A DNA stretch of 64,000 nucleotides, taken from positions 62,001-126,000 of the forward strand of contig NZ_JACHTF010000009.1 in NCBI RefSeq assembly GCF_014145325.1, written 5' to 3'. The number at the start of each line of letters is the position of its first letter. Position 1 is the first letter of the stretch. Of the stretch, positions 35,001-42,846 are shown piece after piece. The translations under genes were made by a program, and so were the position numbers. The notes beneath the pieces are model-generated. The model had not been told where the DNA came from and ran no database searches. It saw only the letters and a list, made by a program, of their open reading frames with translations. The DNA comes from Marilutibacter spongiae (GTDB lineage Bacteria; Pseudomonadota; Gammaproteobacteria; Xanthomonadales; Xanthomonadaceae).

Positions 35001-38000
35001 CGGTGGCGACCGCGCCCAGCCACGGCACCGCGCTGGCCAGCGGCACGACCATCAGCTACCAGCCCGATCCGGGCTACGCCGGCGCCGACAGCTTCACCTA
35101 CACCGCGACCAACGCAGGCGGCACCTCGGCACCGGCGACGGTCTCGATCACCGTTCAGGATGCGGTGGTCACGGTGACCGCCGGCGGCAGTCTGTCCACC
35201 ACGGTGGGCGCGCCCTACAGCCAGACCTTCACCTTCAACGGCGGCAGCACGCCGTGGAGCGCCTACCAGGTCACCAACCTGCCGGCCGGCCTGTCGATCA
35301 CCGGCACCGGCACGGATTCGGTGACGGTGTCGGGCACGCCGACCCAGGCCGGCAGCTTCAACCTCAACGTCTCGGCGACCGACAGCAGCACGGGCAACGG
35401 GCCCTACACCGTCGGCGAGGCCTTCGTGCTAGATGTCGCCGTGCCCGGCCTGGCCTTGTCGCCGGCGGGGGCGACGTTCGCCGCCGGCTACGGCAGCGCC
35501 TACTCGCAGGCCTTCGCCGCCAGCGGTGGCGTGGGGCCCTATACCTACGCGGTGAGCGGCAGCTTGCCTGCCGGCGTCAGCCTGGTGGGCGACACCCTGT
35601 CGGGTACGCCGACCGCAGTGGGCAATTTCAGCTTCACGATCGAGGCGACCGACACCGGCGCAACCGGCACCGGCGCGCCCTTCACGGTCGCGGAGGCCTA
35701 TGTCCTCGCCGTTGCCGCCGGCTCGGTGACGCCCGATCCGACGACATTGCCGGCCGCGGACCCCGGGGCACCCTATTCCCAGGCCTTGAGCGCGAGCGGC
35801 GGCGTCGCGCCGTACGCCTTCGCGTTGGCCAGCGGCCCGTTGCCGAGCGGACTTTCGCTCTCCAGTGGCGGCGCGCTGACGGGCACCCCGACCGAAGTCG
35901 GCAGCTTCCCCTTCACCGTCGAGGTGACCGACGCAAACGGCCAGTCCGGGACCCGCGCGTACACGCTGGTGGTCAATGCGCCGAGCCTGGCGCTCGCGCC
36001 CGGCGCGGGCACGTTGACGCTGGCCTACGGCGTGGCAGGCTCGCAGGCCTTCACGGCCAGTGGCAGCCCGGGGCCCTACAGCTATGCGATCAGCGGCACC
36101 CTGCCGGCCGGCCTCGCCTTCAGCGGCGACACCCTGTCGGGCACCCCCAGCGAGCCGGGCAGCTACCCGGTCACGGTGACCGCGACCGACACGACGCTGA
36201 CCGGGACCGGCGCACCGTTCACCGTCAGCCAGTCCTACACGCTGGACGTGCCGGCGCCTGCGCTGGCGATCGACCCGGCCACCCTGCCCGACACCACCGC
36301 CGGCCAGGCCTACGACCAGGCGCTTGCCGCGACGGGCGGTGTCGCGCCGTATGGTTTCCAGGTCAGCGCCGGTGCCCTGCCCGATGGCCTGGCGCTGGCG
36401 GCCGATGGCGCGCTCGCCGGCACCACCACCCATGCCGGCAGCTTCGACTTCACCGTCACCGCGACCGACGCCAATGGCCAGTCCGGCACACGCGATTACA
36501 CCGTGCAGGTCGCCGCGCCGACCCTCTCGCTGGTCCCGGGGACGCTGGTCGATGGCGCCGCCGGCGTAGCGTACAGCCAGACCTTCGTCGCCGACGGTGG
36601 CATCGCGCCCTACGCTTACGCGGTTGCCTCCGGCAGCCTGCCCGACGGCCTCGGCCTGGACGGCGCCACCGGCGTGCTGAGCGGCACGCCCACGGCCGCC
36701 GGCAGCTTCGACTTCGCCATCCGTGCGACCGACAGCACCGGCGGCACGCCGGCGAGCACGACCCGCGCCTATACCGTGGTGGTGGCCGCACCGACGATCA
36801 CGATCACGCCGGCGACGCTGCCGCGTGGACTCGGCGGCCAGGCCTACGCCGAGCTGCTCAGCGCCGCCGGCGGCACCGCGCCTTATCGATTCACCCTGAG
36901 TGCCGGCAGCCTGCCGGCCGGGCTGGCCCTGGCCGAGGACGGCGCCCTGGACGGCACGCCGGCGGCGGGCCTGTTCGACTTCACCGTGACCGCGACCGAT
37001 GCCATGGGCTTCACTGGCACGCGCCAGTACGCGGTGGAAATCGTCGACCGCCCGGATCCCTCGCTGGATCCGGAGGTGCGCGGCCTGCTCGAGGCCCAGG
37101 CCGACTCGGCGCGACGGTTCGCCAGCGCGCAGATGGGCAACTTCCAGCAGCGCCTGGAAACCCTGCACGACAACCGCGCGGGGGCGCAGGTGAGCAACCG
37201 CCTGAGCTTCGTGACCGGTCAGCAGTGCGCCGACCGGATCGGGCGCAAGCCCGGCGACCCCTGCGATGCGCTCGTGGCCTCCAACGACGCGGTTGGCATG
37301 GGCAGCGGCGGCGGCGACGAAGCGGCCGCGCCCGAGGGCGCGACCGGCGGCGCGAACTCGCCGCTCGGCGCCTGGATCGGGGGCGTCATCCGCTCTGGCG
37401 CCCAGGACGGCCGCGGCGGTGGCGCCGGTGCCGATTTCGAGAGCGACGGCATCAGCGCGGGCCTGGATTACCGCTTCAGCCCGGCCTTCGCACTGGGCGG
37501 CGGCATCGGCCTGGGCCGCGACGAGAGCAAGGTCGGCGAGAACGGCAGCCGCGTCGATGGCGATGCCTACGCACTGGCCTTCTACGCCAGCTACCATCCG
37601 GGCGACCGTTTCTTCCTCGATGGCCTGATGGGCTACCAGCGCTTGTCCTACGACCTGCGCCGCCACGTCACCGCGACCGGCGGTTTCGTCGAGGGATCGC
37701 GCGACGGCAGCCAGTGGTTCGGCTCGATTTCGGCGGGCGCGCAGTACCAGCACGACACCTGGCAGCTCACGCCGTATGCCCGGGTCGACCTCTCGCGCGC
37801 CGACCTGGATGCCTACGTCGAGCAGGGCGATCCGATCTACAGCCTCGCGTATGGCGACATGGACGTGGATTCGACCACCGGCAACCTCGGCTTCCGATTC
37901 GAGTCGCGGCACGCCACCGATTGGGGCGCCTTCGCGCCGCAGGCGCGGCTGGAGTACCAGTACGACTTCGATGGCGACAGCAGCGCGAGCCTGCAGTACG

Positions 38001-38191
38001 CCGATCTCCTCACGGCGCCGCTGTACAACGTCGGCCTGGTCGGCTTCGACCGCAGCCGCTACATGGTCGGCCTCGGCGTGATGTTCTACCTGCCGCGCGG
38101 GATGTCGCTCCGGGCCGAGTACCGCGGCCTGTTCGGCAGCCAGGGCGACCGCGACAACGGCTTCATGCTGAACTTCGAAAAGGGCTATTGA
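32084..38191 (+). CDS. 2,035-aa autotransporter adhesin with Calx-beta and Ig-like (He_PIG) repeats
   Basis: The start MHDSTEF gives an extended signal peptide ending near AAVAAPSIYC. Residues about 40-135 form an Ig-like domain, 140-310 two He_PIG units, and 314-755 four Calx-beta units of about 110 aa, each ending in a TILNDD-like motif and predicted to bind calcium. About 759-1655 holds many He_PIG/cadherin-like units with repeated LPAGLSL, SGTPT and FTVTATD motifs. A helical linker (about 1660-1705) leads to a roughly 270-residue autotransporter beta-barrel ending in aromatic Y. It is probably a type V secreted surface adhesin. It lies next to the collar genes and ends 125 bp before hemC. 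Long overlapping frames reflect GC composition. Confidence 0.9.
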   Translation: MHDSTEFDARGRGNGIWNRMAMAAMLCLAVVWSTAAVAAPSIYCPTLSANVANGGSVMIDVSACDGPFDGGMSGPIAPFAQHGTVTIGANSGGTQFVTYAHSGNSATSDQFFLEDNDLGVVTVNIAIAPPTSPITVSPANLPALTAGTPFSQALTSAGGTAPYTYTLQSGTLPVGLSLTTGGLISGTPTQRGGYAFVVRSTDNTGQFVDKGYTGTVLNPTLSIAPTSGTAIQTVAFSQTLFASGGVAPHTFSVESGLLPAGISLSSAGLLSGTTSAAPGSYPLVLRVTDSSTGPGVYFELENYTLTVSPPPSVSVSVSPASVSEDGAATLVYTLTRSLNLSSSTLVNVTTGGTATAGTDYTGNTTTVTIPSGSTTAIVVIDPTADGAVEPDETVLLTVVPGAGYTVGTPSSATGTILNDDVPSASIAVSPASVSEDGVGELSYVVTLDQPSPSALAVGYLVGGTATNGTDYVTLASPVIIPAGNSSATIVVDPIADATNEADETVVLTLAAGAGYTVGAPNSATGTILNDDLPTLRINDLTFPEGDTGTLSVPFTIILSSPAGPGGVSFDITTVDGTATAGSDYVAATQVGMTIPEGSTSQPFYVDVNGDLLNEATEIFFVNITNVSGAVVADSQGLGTIVNDDALPSLSINDVTVTEGSTSVTANFTVSLSAPSGRNVTVNYATADGTATAPGDYTALSGGLLFTAGTTALSVSINVNGDLVPEADEDFFVNLSGASNASIADNQGRGTILNDDVPVTVSPGSVPGGTVGVAYNQALVASGGAAPYAFSVSAGALPAGLSLSPSGVLSGTPTAGGNFAFTVTALDSSPAPGPFSGSQAYTLAIAAPTVALPATGLAGGTLGAAYSDALAPATGGTAPYTYAVTAGALPGGLALDASSGAISGTPNAIGSFNFTVTATDSSTGTGPYGASQAFAITVGDQAPIANPVSATVGYGAAATDIPLAITGGPAATVAVATAPSHGTALASGTTISYQPDPGYAGADSFTYTATNAGGTSAPATVSITVQDAVVTVTAGGSLSTTVGAPYSQTFTFNGGSTPWSAYQVTNLPAGLSITGTGTDSVTVSGTPTQAGSFNLNVSATDSSTGNGPYTVGEAFVLDVAVPGLALSPAGATFAAGYGSAYSQAFAASGGVGPYTYAVSGSLPAGVSLVGDTLSGTPTAVGNFSFTIEATDTGATGTGAPFTVAEAYVLAVAAGSVTPDPTTLPAADPGAPYSQALSASGGVAPYAFALASGPLPSGLSLSSGGALTGTPTEVGSFPFTVEVTDANGQSGTRAYTLVVNAPSLALAPGAGTLTLAYGVAGSQAFTASGSPGPYSYAISGTLPAGLAFSGDTLSGTPSEPGSYPVTVTATDTTLTGTGAPFTVSQSYTLDVPAPALAIDPATLPDTTAGQAYDQALAATGGVAPYGFQVSAGALPDGLALAADGALAGTTTHAGSFDFTVTATDANGQSGTRDYTVQVAAPTLSLVPGTLVDGAAGVAYSQTFVADGGIAPYAYAVASGSLPDGLGLDGATGVLSGTPTAAGSFDFAIRATDSTGGTPASTTRAYTVVVAAPTITITPATLPRGLGGQAYAELLSAAGGTAPYRFTLSAGSLPAGLALAEDGALDGTPAAGLFDFTVTATDAMGFTGTRQYAVEIVDRPDPSLDPEVRGLLEAQADSARRFASAQMGNFQQRLETLHDNRAGAQVSNRLSFVTGQQCADRIGRKPGDPCDALVASNDAVGMGSGGGDEAAAPEGATGGANSPLGAWIGGVIRSGAQDGRGGGAGADFESDGISAGLDYRFSPAFALGGGIGLGRDESKVGENGSRVDGDAYALAFYASYHPGDRFFLDGLMGYQRLSYDLRRHVTATGGFVEGSRDGSQWFGSISAGAQYQHDTWQLTPYARVDLSRADLDAYVEQGDPIYSLAYGDMDVDSTTGNLGFRFESRHATDWGAFAPQARLEYQYDFDGDSSASLQYADLLTAPLYNVGLVGFDRSRYMVGLGVMFYLPRGMSLRAEYRGLFGSQGDRDNGFMLNFEKGY
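33027..34356 (+). repeat. Four tandem Calx-beta-encoding units
   Basis: Units of about 330 bp end at roughly 33345, 33675, 34015 and 34350 with TGTILNDD, TGTILNDD, GTIVNDD and GTILNDD. The first two units are the most similar, sharing SPASVSEDG, GAGYTVG and SATGTILNDD, and look like a recent duplication. Confidence 0.75.
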
Positions 38192-38213
38192 TCGCGCCCG
38201 CGGCGTGATCGAC

Positions 38214-38234
38214 GGAGGCCGTGGCCCGGCCTCC
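38214..38234 (+). terminator. Hairpin after the autotransporter gene
   Basis: GGAGGCCG and CGGCCTCC arms with a 5-nt loop, 22 bp after the stop codon; no U-run. It may limit read-through into hemC. Confidence 0.4.
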
Positions 38235-38316
38235 GGCAGCCCCGTGCGATGCGCGACGACGGGTGGGGGTCGCCGCCGTGCCCGGCAAGGTGCCCGGCTG
38301 GGCGATAATGGCGCCG

Positions 38317-39234
38317 ATGAAGACCCTCCGTATCGCCACCCGCAAGAGCCCGCTCGCCCTGTGGCAGAGCGAACACGTCGCCGAGCGCCTGCGCGCCGCC
38401 CATCCCGGCCTGTCCGTCGAACTGGTGCCGATGAGCACGCGCGGCGACCAGGTGCTGGACCGCTCGCTGGCGGCGATCGGCGGCAAGGGCCTGTTCCTCA
38501 AGGAGCTCGAGGTGGCCATGCAGCGCGGCGAGGCCGACTGCGCGGTGCACTCGCTCAAGGACGTGCCGATGACCCTCGAGCCCGGCTTCGCGATGCCGGC
38601 GATCCTGCCGCGCGCCGATGCCGCCGATGCCTTCGTGAGCCCGCGCTTCGAGCGTCTCGCCGACCTGCCGCACGGCGCCTGCGTGGGCACGTCCTCGCTG
38701 CGGCGCCAGGCGCAGCTGCGCGCCTTGCGCCCGGACCTGGTGCTGCGCGACCTGCGCGGCAACGTCAACACGCGGCTGGCGCGGCTGGATGCCGGCGAGT
38801 ACGACGCCATCGTGCTCGCGTGCGCGGGCCTGCAGCGGCTGGGCCTGGAGGCCCGCATCCGCAGCCGGCTGGAAGCCCCGGACTGGCTGCCGGCACCGGC
38901 GCAGGGCGCCATCGCGATCGAGTGCCGCGATGGCGACGATGCCCTCGCCGCCCTGTGCGCGGCGCTGGACGACGCCGACACCCGTCGCCGGGTCGAGGCC
39001 GAGCGGGCGATGAATCGCGCGCTGCACGGCAGTTGCCACGTGCCGGTCGCGGCCTTCGCGCGCCTGGAAGGCGATCGCCTTCGCCTGGCCGGCGCGGTCG
39101 GGTCGGCGGAAGATGGCCACAGCATCCGCGCCGAGGCGGAAGGCCCCGCGTCCGATCCGGACGCATTGGGGGTCGAAGTAGCGCGCCGCCTGCTCGAGCA
39201 GGGGGCCGGTGCGCTGATCGCGCCGCACGTCTGA
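38317..39234 (+). CDS. hemC: Porphobilinogen deaminase (hydroxymethylbilane synthase)
   Basis: A 305-aa cytoplasmic enzyme condensing four porphobilinogens to hydroxymethylbilane. The start [17 protein letters not shown] is conserved. [19 protein letters not shown] and LRGNVNTRL carry substrate- and cofactor-binding Arg/Lys residues. C240 in GSCHVPVA is the dipyrromethane attachment cysteine. An ATG at 38308 would add three residues. It normally adjoins algR; here the surface-protein block intervenes. Confidence 0.96.
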   Translation: MKTLRIATRKSPLALWQSEHVAERLRAAHPGLSVELVPMSTRGDQVLDRSLAAIGGKGLFLKELEVAMQRGEADCAVHSLKDVPMTLEPGFAMPAILPRADAADAFVSPRFERLADLPHGACVGTSSLRRQAQLRALRPDLVLRDLRGNVNTRLARLDAGEYDAIVLACAGLQRLGLEARIRSRLEAPDWLPAPAQGAIAIECRDGDDALAALCAALDDADTRRRVEAERAMNRALHGSCHVPVAAFARLEGDRLRLAGAVGSAEDGHSIRAEAEGPASDPDALGVEVARRLLEQGAGALIAPHV

Positions 39235-39249
39235 GGCCGGCGGCGGCCG

Positions 39250-39906
39250 TCAGAATCGCCGGCGGATGCCGAACCAGCCCTCGGCGGTCTCGGTGCCACT
39301 GGCACCGCGGGTGCGGTGGCGGATCACGTAGTCGCTCTCCAGCGTCCATTCCGGCCACAGCCGCACGTCCAGGCCCATCGACTGCTTGATGAAGGTCTGG
39401 CCCTGGCCGGTCTCCCATACCAGCCGTTGGGTGAGTTCGGCGCGGTCGCCGAAGCGGCGCCCGAAATCGATCGCGCCGCGGAACACCGGTCCGGGCAGGC
39501 CGATGCCGTCGTCCGAACGCGGCGCCAGGCGCCAGGCAGCGCCCACTTCCACCGCGAGCCGGTTGGGACCGTCGCGCAGCACTTCGACGTCGTGGCGCGT
39601 TCCCACCCGCCACTTGTTGGAATAGGCGTCGGTCGACTGGCGCGCCTGCGCGCGCGCGTGCAGGCGCCGCTGCGCGGCCCGGTAGCGCGCGCCGGCACCG
39701 CGCTCGCCCAGCCGCCGGCGATCGAGGACGTCGTGGCCCGGCGTCGCCAGTTCCTGGCGCCACTCCTCGTCGTTGCAGCGCAACGACAGGCAACTGCTGC
39801 GCCGCCAGCGCATGTCCATCACCCCGGCCAGCAGTTCCGGCTGGCCGTAGGCGGGGATCGGCGATGTCAGGAACGGGCTGAGGGCGAGTCCGAGCAGGAG
39901 GGACAT
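39250..39906 (-). CDS. Putative outer-membrane beta-barrel protein (DUF481-like)
   Basis: 218 aa starting MSLLLGLALSP, with a signal peptide ending near AYGQPE. The mature half is rich in alternating strands (RLAVEVGAAWRLAPR, GAIDFGRRFGDRAELTQRL, TLESDYVIRHR) and ends in the aromatic IRRRF, as do outer-membrane barrels. It follows another DUF481 protein on the same strand. The N-terminal mature segment (about 30-95) has two close cysteines (SSCLSLRC). The function is unknown. Confidence 0.6.
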   Translation of the reverse strand: MSLLLGLALSPFLTSPIPAYGQPELLAGVMDMRWRRSSCLSLRCNDEEWRQELATPGHDVLDRRRLGERGAGARYRAAQRRLHARAQARQSTDAYSNKWRVGTRHDVEVLRDGPNRLAVEVGAAWRLAPRSDDGIGLPGPVFRGAIDFGRRFGDRAELTQRLVWETGQGQTFIKQSMGLDVRLWPEWTLESDYVIRHRTRGASGTETAEGWFGIRRRF

Positions 39907-39973
39907 GTCGGTCGGGTGCGATCGGGCGGGGCCGCCTGGCATGGTGCCAAGGCCGGCCGCCGCTGGCGAGGGG

Positions 39974-40696
39974 TCAGAAGTCGTAGACGACGTTGATCGT
40001 GGTCAGGTTGTCGGTGTTCTTGATGCCGGGCAGCACGTCGGTGTTGTAGCGCGTTTCCAGTCCGGCCTTGAGGGCCAGGGCCTGGGTCATCTTCACCTTC
40101 ACGCCGGCGTCGTTCACCGCGAAGGTGTTGTCGCTGCCGGCCTCGACGAGCAGGGTGTCGTAGACCGAGGTGTTGGCGTTGAAGGCGTGCTTGAACTCCA
40201 TCGAGCCGCGCACGATGGTCTCGTTGTTGTGGACCTGCACGCCCTGCAGCTTGGCCCAGCGGTAACCCGGGCCGATCTCGAAGGTGAGCTGGGTGGCTTC
40301 GCGCTTGATCGCTTCGTAGCCGTAGCTTGCCGACGCCGTCCACTGGTACTCGTAGGAGGCGAAGTGGTCGCGCTCGTTGCGGATCGAGCCGAGCAGGTAG
40401 CTGCGTCCGGTGAGGCGGTATCCGCTTTCGGCGAACACGTCGTAGCGGTAGGCGGTCTCCAGGCCATCGCTCTTGCCGTAGAGGAACGACGCGCCGACGG
40501 CATGGCGCCAGACCGGGTCCTCGTGCGACAGCGCCAGGCTGCCGGTCAGGGTCTCACTGTCGGTGTTGCCCTTGGCGATCGCCAGGCCCAGCTCGCCCGT
40601 CCCGCTCCAGCCGGTATCCGGGGCGTCGGCGTCCTGCGCCAGGCAGGTGGCGGGGAGAGCGGACATCAGGACCAGGGCGAGGATCGAAGGCTTCAC
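39974..40696 (-). CDS. DUF481 (YdiY-like) outer-membrane protein
   Basis: 240 aa from a GTG giving KPSILALVLMS, with a signal peptide ending near CLAQDAD. Typical DUF481 pattern: GTGELGLAIAKGNTDSETLTG, DGLETAYRYDVFAESGYRL and a terminal strand LTTINVVYDF with aromatic end. It is probably an outer-membrane beta-barrel of unknown function, salt-induced in some bacteria. GGAG is suitably spaced before the GTG. The 40731-40756 hairpin lies in or just before its leader. Confidence 0.88.
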   Translation of the reverse strand: MKPSILALVLMSALPATCLAQDADAPDTGWSGTGELGLAIAKGNTDSETLTGSLALSHEDPVWRHAVGASFLYGKSDGLETAYRYDVFAESGYRLTGRSYLLGSIRNERDHFASYEYQWTASASYGYEAIKREATQLTFEIGPGYRWAKLQGVQVHNNETIVRGSMEFKHAFNANTSVYDTLLVEAGSDNTFAVNDAGVKVKMTQALALKAGLETRYNTDVLPGIKNTDNLTTINVVYDF

Positions 40697-40730
40697 GGCG
40701 ACTCCAGGGCATGTGCAGGGGGCAGGCACG

Positions 40731-40756
40731 AAAACGGCCGACGCGGAGTCGGCCGT
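40731..40756 (-). terminator. Minus-strand intrinsic terminator after the soe-like operon
   Basis: On the minus strand, ACGGCCGAC/GTCGGCCGT form a perfect 9-bp stem with a 5-nt loop, followed by TTTTCG. It lies about 110 bp after the membrane-subunit gene and about 35 bp before the DUF481 start. Confidence 0.7.
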
Positions 40757-40864
40757 GGCCTGTTTCGTTAATTCTACGTTATCCCAATTCCAACTGCCGC
40801 CAAGGGCGCCCAACGGCATACAACGGCCGTCAATTCCGGCGAATGATCGCGCAGGGGCGTGGCT

Positions 40865-41821
40865 TCAGTAGTAAAGCCCCACCACGTGTCGCGCCTGGGC
40901 GAAGAACAGCCAGCGCTCGACGAAGGCGCCGAGCAGGACCGAGGCGATCGCCAGCAGGGCCAGGGGCAGGACCGCCTGTTCGAACCCCAGGGCCAGTGCG
41001 GCCAGCAGGACCGGCATCACCGCGAACAGCGCGATCGCCAGGCGTCGCAGCGCCTTCGCATGCTTGCGCGCGAGGACGAAGCCCATCTCGCGGGTGATGT
41101 AGTTGCCCTCGGTGTGGGGACGCTCGAAGACGCGGACCTCGCGCCCGGGCAGGCCGACCGCGTCGCCTCGGGTGACCGGCAGCGGGGTGGTGTCGATGGC
41201 GCGCCAGTAACGGCCCTTGACCGCTGCCAGCACGAAACCGGGCAGGGCGGCCGCCACCAGCAGGCCCGCGCCCATGCGCCCGTCGTCGAAGGCGGCGACG
41301 CCGGACGCCAGGGCCAGTCCGCCCTGCAGGCCGAACAGGAGGTAGGCCGGCACGACGAGCCGATGGCCCCAGGCCGGGATCGGCTTGAGCGAGGCGTAGA
41401 TCATCGCGGTGCAGGCCACGGTCGCCAGCGACAGCAGCGCGAGCGCTGCGCCCAGGGCGGCGGTCAGCGCTGCCGGGACGTCCTCGCCGCGTCCGATCGC
41501 GGCCGGCACCAGCAGGCCCAGCAGGGCGAGCGCCGGCAGGTAGACGAGCACGGCCATGACGCCCTCGCGCGAGAGCCATGAGGTCCGCCACTGCGAGAAC
41601 GCCCGCCAGGCGCGCAGCGGCTTGCCAAGGTGGAAGGTCGAGCTGAGCAGGCCGACGGTCGCCAGCGCCAGGCCGGTCGCCAGCATCACCGACAACGCGA
41701 GCGGCGACGGGCTGGGGGCGCCGAGCAGGGGGGCGAGCAGGCCCAGGCCGGCGAGGGCGAGCACGCCATAACCGGCGCCCGACAGGGTGGTGAAGGCGAT
41801 GACGGAGAAGGCGGGATGCAT
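40865..41821 (-). CDS. soeC: DmsC/NrfD-type membrane anchor subunit (SoeC-like)
   Basis: A 318-aa polytopic protein with about eight membrane helices, starting MHPAFSVIAFTTLSGAGYG; STFHLGKPLRAWRAFSQWRTSWLSREG is a strong DmsC-family signature. It would exchange electrons between the iron-sulphur subunit and the quinone pool. It is last in the operon, 12 bp after the iron-sulphur subunit gene. The symbol follows SoeABC by analogy. A DMSO-reductase-type anchor of other specificity is the alternative. Confidence 0.8.
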   Translation of the reverse strand: MHPAFSVIAFTTLSGAGYGVLALAGLGLLAPLLGAPSPSPLALSVMLATGLALATVGLLSSTFHLGKPLRAWRAFSQWRTSWLSREGVMAVLVYLPALALLGLLVPAAIGRGEDVPAALTAALGAALALLSLATVACTAMIYASLKPIPAWGHRLVVPAYLLFGLQGGLALASGVAAFDDGRMGAGLLVAAALPGFVLAAVKGRYWRAIDTTPLPVTRGDAVGLPGREVRVFERPHTEGNYITREMGFVLARKHAKALRRLAIALFAVMPVLLAALALGFEQAVLPLALLAIASVLLGAFVERWLFFAQARHVVGLYY

Positions 41822-41833
41822 GCGCGGGTTCCG

Positions 41834-42613
41834 TCAGCGGCTCAGGACGCGGTCGAGCCAGCGCAGCACCGGCGGCAACGCGGCGCTGTCCAGGGCCTCG
41901 TCGGCCGGCCCGCGGCCGTCGGCTTCGCCCGCCGGTCCGGTGCGACGGGGTCGCGGCGGCAGGTACTGGTTGGTGGGCTTGTAGCCCAGCGTCGGCATCA
42001 GGTCGACGCCGCCGCGCTCGGCGACCAGTCGCGATACCTTCGAGTCCGGGTCGGCCAGGTCGCCGAAGTGGCGTGCGCGGGTCGGGCAGGCCTGCACGCA
42101 GGCGGGCTGGCGTTCGGCCTCCTCGAGGTTCTCGTTGTAGATGCGGTCGATGCACAGGGTGCATTTCTTCATCACGCCCTCGACCTCGCTGTACTCGCGC
42201 GCGCCGTACGGACAGGCCCACGAGCACAGCTTGCAGCCGATGCACTTGTCCTCGTCGACCAGGACGATGCCGTCCTCGGCGCGCTTGTAGCTGGCGCCGG
42301 TGGGGCACACGGTGACGCAGGCCGGCTCCTCGCAGTGCAGGCACGAGCGCGGGAAATGCAGCGTCATCGCCGGTTGCGGCGCCGCTGCGCCGTCCCCGCA
42401 ACCGCCGCCGGGCGCGATCTCGTAGCTGTGCACCCGGTTGAACCATACCCCGGAGGGCGACTTGCCGTAGGGGTCCTCGTCGGTCAGCGGCGCGGCGAAG
42501 CCGCCGGCGTTCCATTCCTTGCAGCTCACCGCGCAGGCGTGGCAGCCGACGCAGGTGTCCAGGTCGATGACCAGGCCCATCTTCTTCTTGCCCGGGGGCG
42601 GCAGGCCGGTCAT
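41834..42613 (-). CDS. soeB: 4Fe-4S electron-transfer subunit (SoeB/DmsB-like)
   Basis: A 259-aa soluble ferredoxin-like subunit with four [4Fe-4S] cysteine sets: CVGCHACAVSC, CLHCEEPACVTVCP, CIGCKLCSWACP and CTLCIDR with CVQACP. No Tat signal is present, placing it on the cytoplasmic side. Its ATG overlaps the stop of the preceding 78-aa gene (ATGA). It passes electrons between the molybdenum subunit and the membrane anchor. Confidence 0.9.
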   Translation of the reverse strand: MTGLPPPGKKKMGLVIDLDTCVGCHACAVSCKEWNAGGFAAPLTDEDPYGKSPSGVWFNRVHSYEIAPGGGCGDGAAAPQPAMTLHFPRSCLHCEEPACVTVCPTGASYKRAEDGIVLVDEDKCIGCKLCSWACPYGAREYSEVEGVMKKCTLCIDRIYNENLEEAERQPACVQACPTRARHFGDLADPDSKVSRLVAERGGVDLMPTLGYKPTNQYLPPRPRRTGPAGEADGRGPADEALDSAALPPVLRWLDRVLSR

Positions 42614-42846
42614 CGACGCGTGCTCCCGCGGCCGCCGCGCAACAGCAGCAGGCCGGCGACGAACGCCACCACGGCCAGCGCCAGCGTCGGCACCAGGCCC
42701 ATCAGCGCGGCGCCCAGCGACGCCGGGGGCGGATCGCCCGTCCCGGGGCCGATCACGCCCAGTCCCAGCAGCACGACCAGGGCGAAGCCCATGGCCACGC
42801 AGGTCCAGCCGGCGATGCGGCGCGAGGGCGGGGCGGGTGGGCTCAC
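42610..42846 (-). CDS. 78-aa two-helix membrane protein between molybdoenzyme subunits
   Basis: Starts at a GTG overlapping the stop of the large subunit (GTGA at 42843-42846) and stops overlapping the next ATG. Two hydrophobic helices (about 15-34 and 46-70) flank a proline-rich loop (GTGDPPPASLG); the C-terminus is basic (RGGRGSTRR). Strict translational coupling on both sides suggests a stoichiometric partner or assembly factor. No family is recognised. Confidence 0.75.
   Translation of the reverse strand: MSPPAPPSRRIAGWTCVAMGFALVVLLGLGVIGPGTGDPPPASLGAALMGLVPTLALAVVAFVAGLLLLRGGRGSTRR

Noticed and set aside
32084-38191. CRISPR-like or direct-repeat array in the region of 33-37 kb
   Set aside because: Repeats are about 250-330 bp, imperfect and in frame; they encode protein modules, not spacers.
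35254-38208. 984-codon alternative frame inside the autotransporter
   Set aside because: Arg/Gly/His-rich +2 frame of the repeat region; signal peptide, repeats and barrel are all in the other frame.
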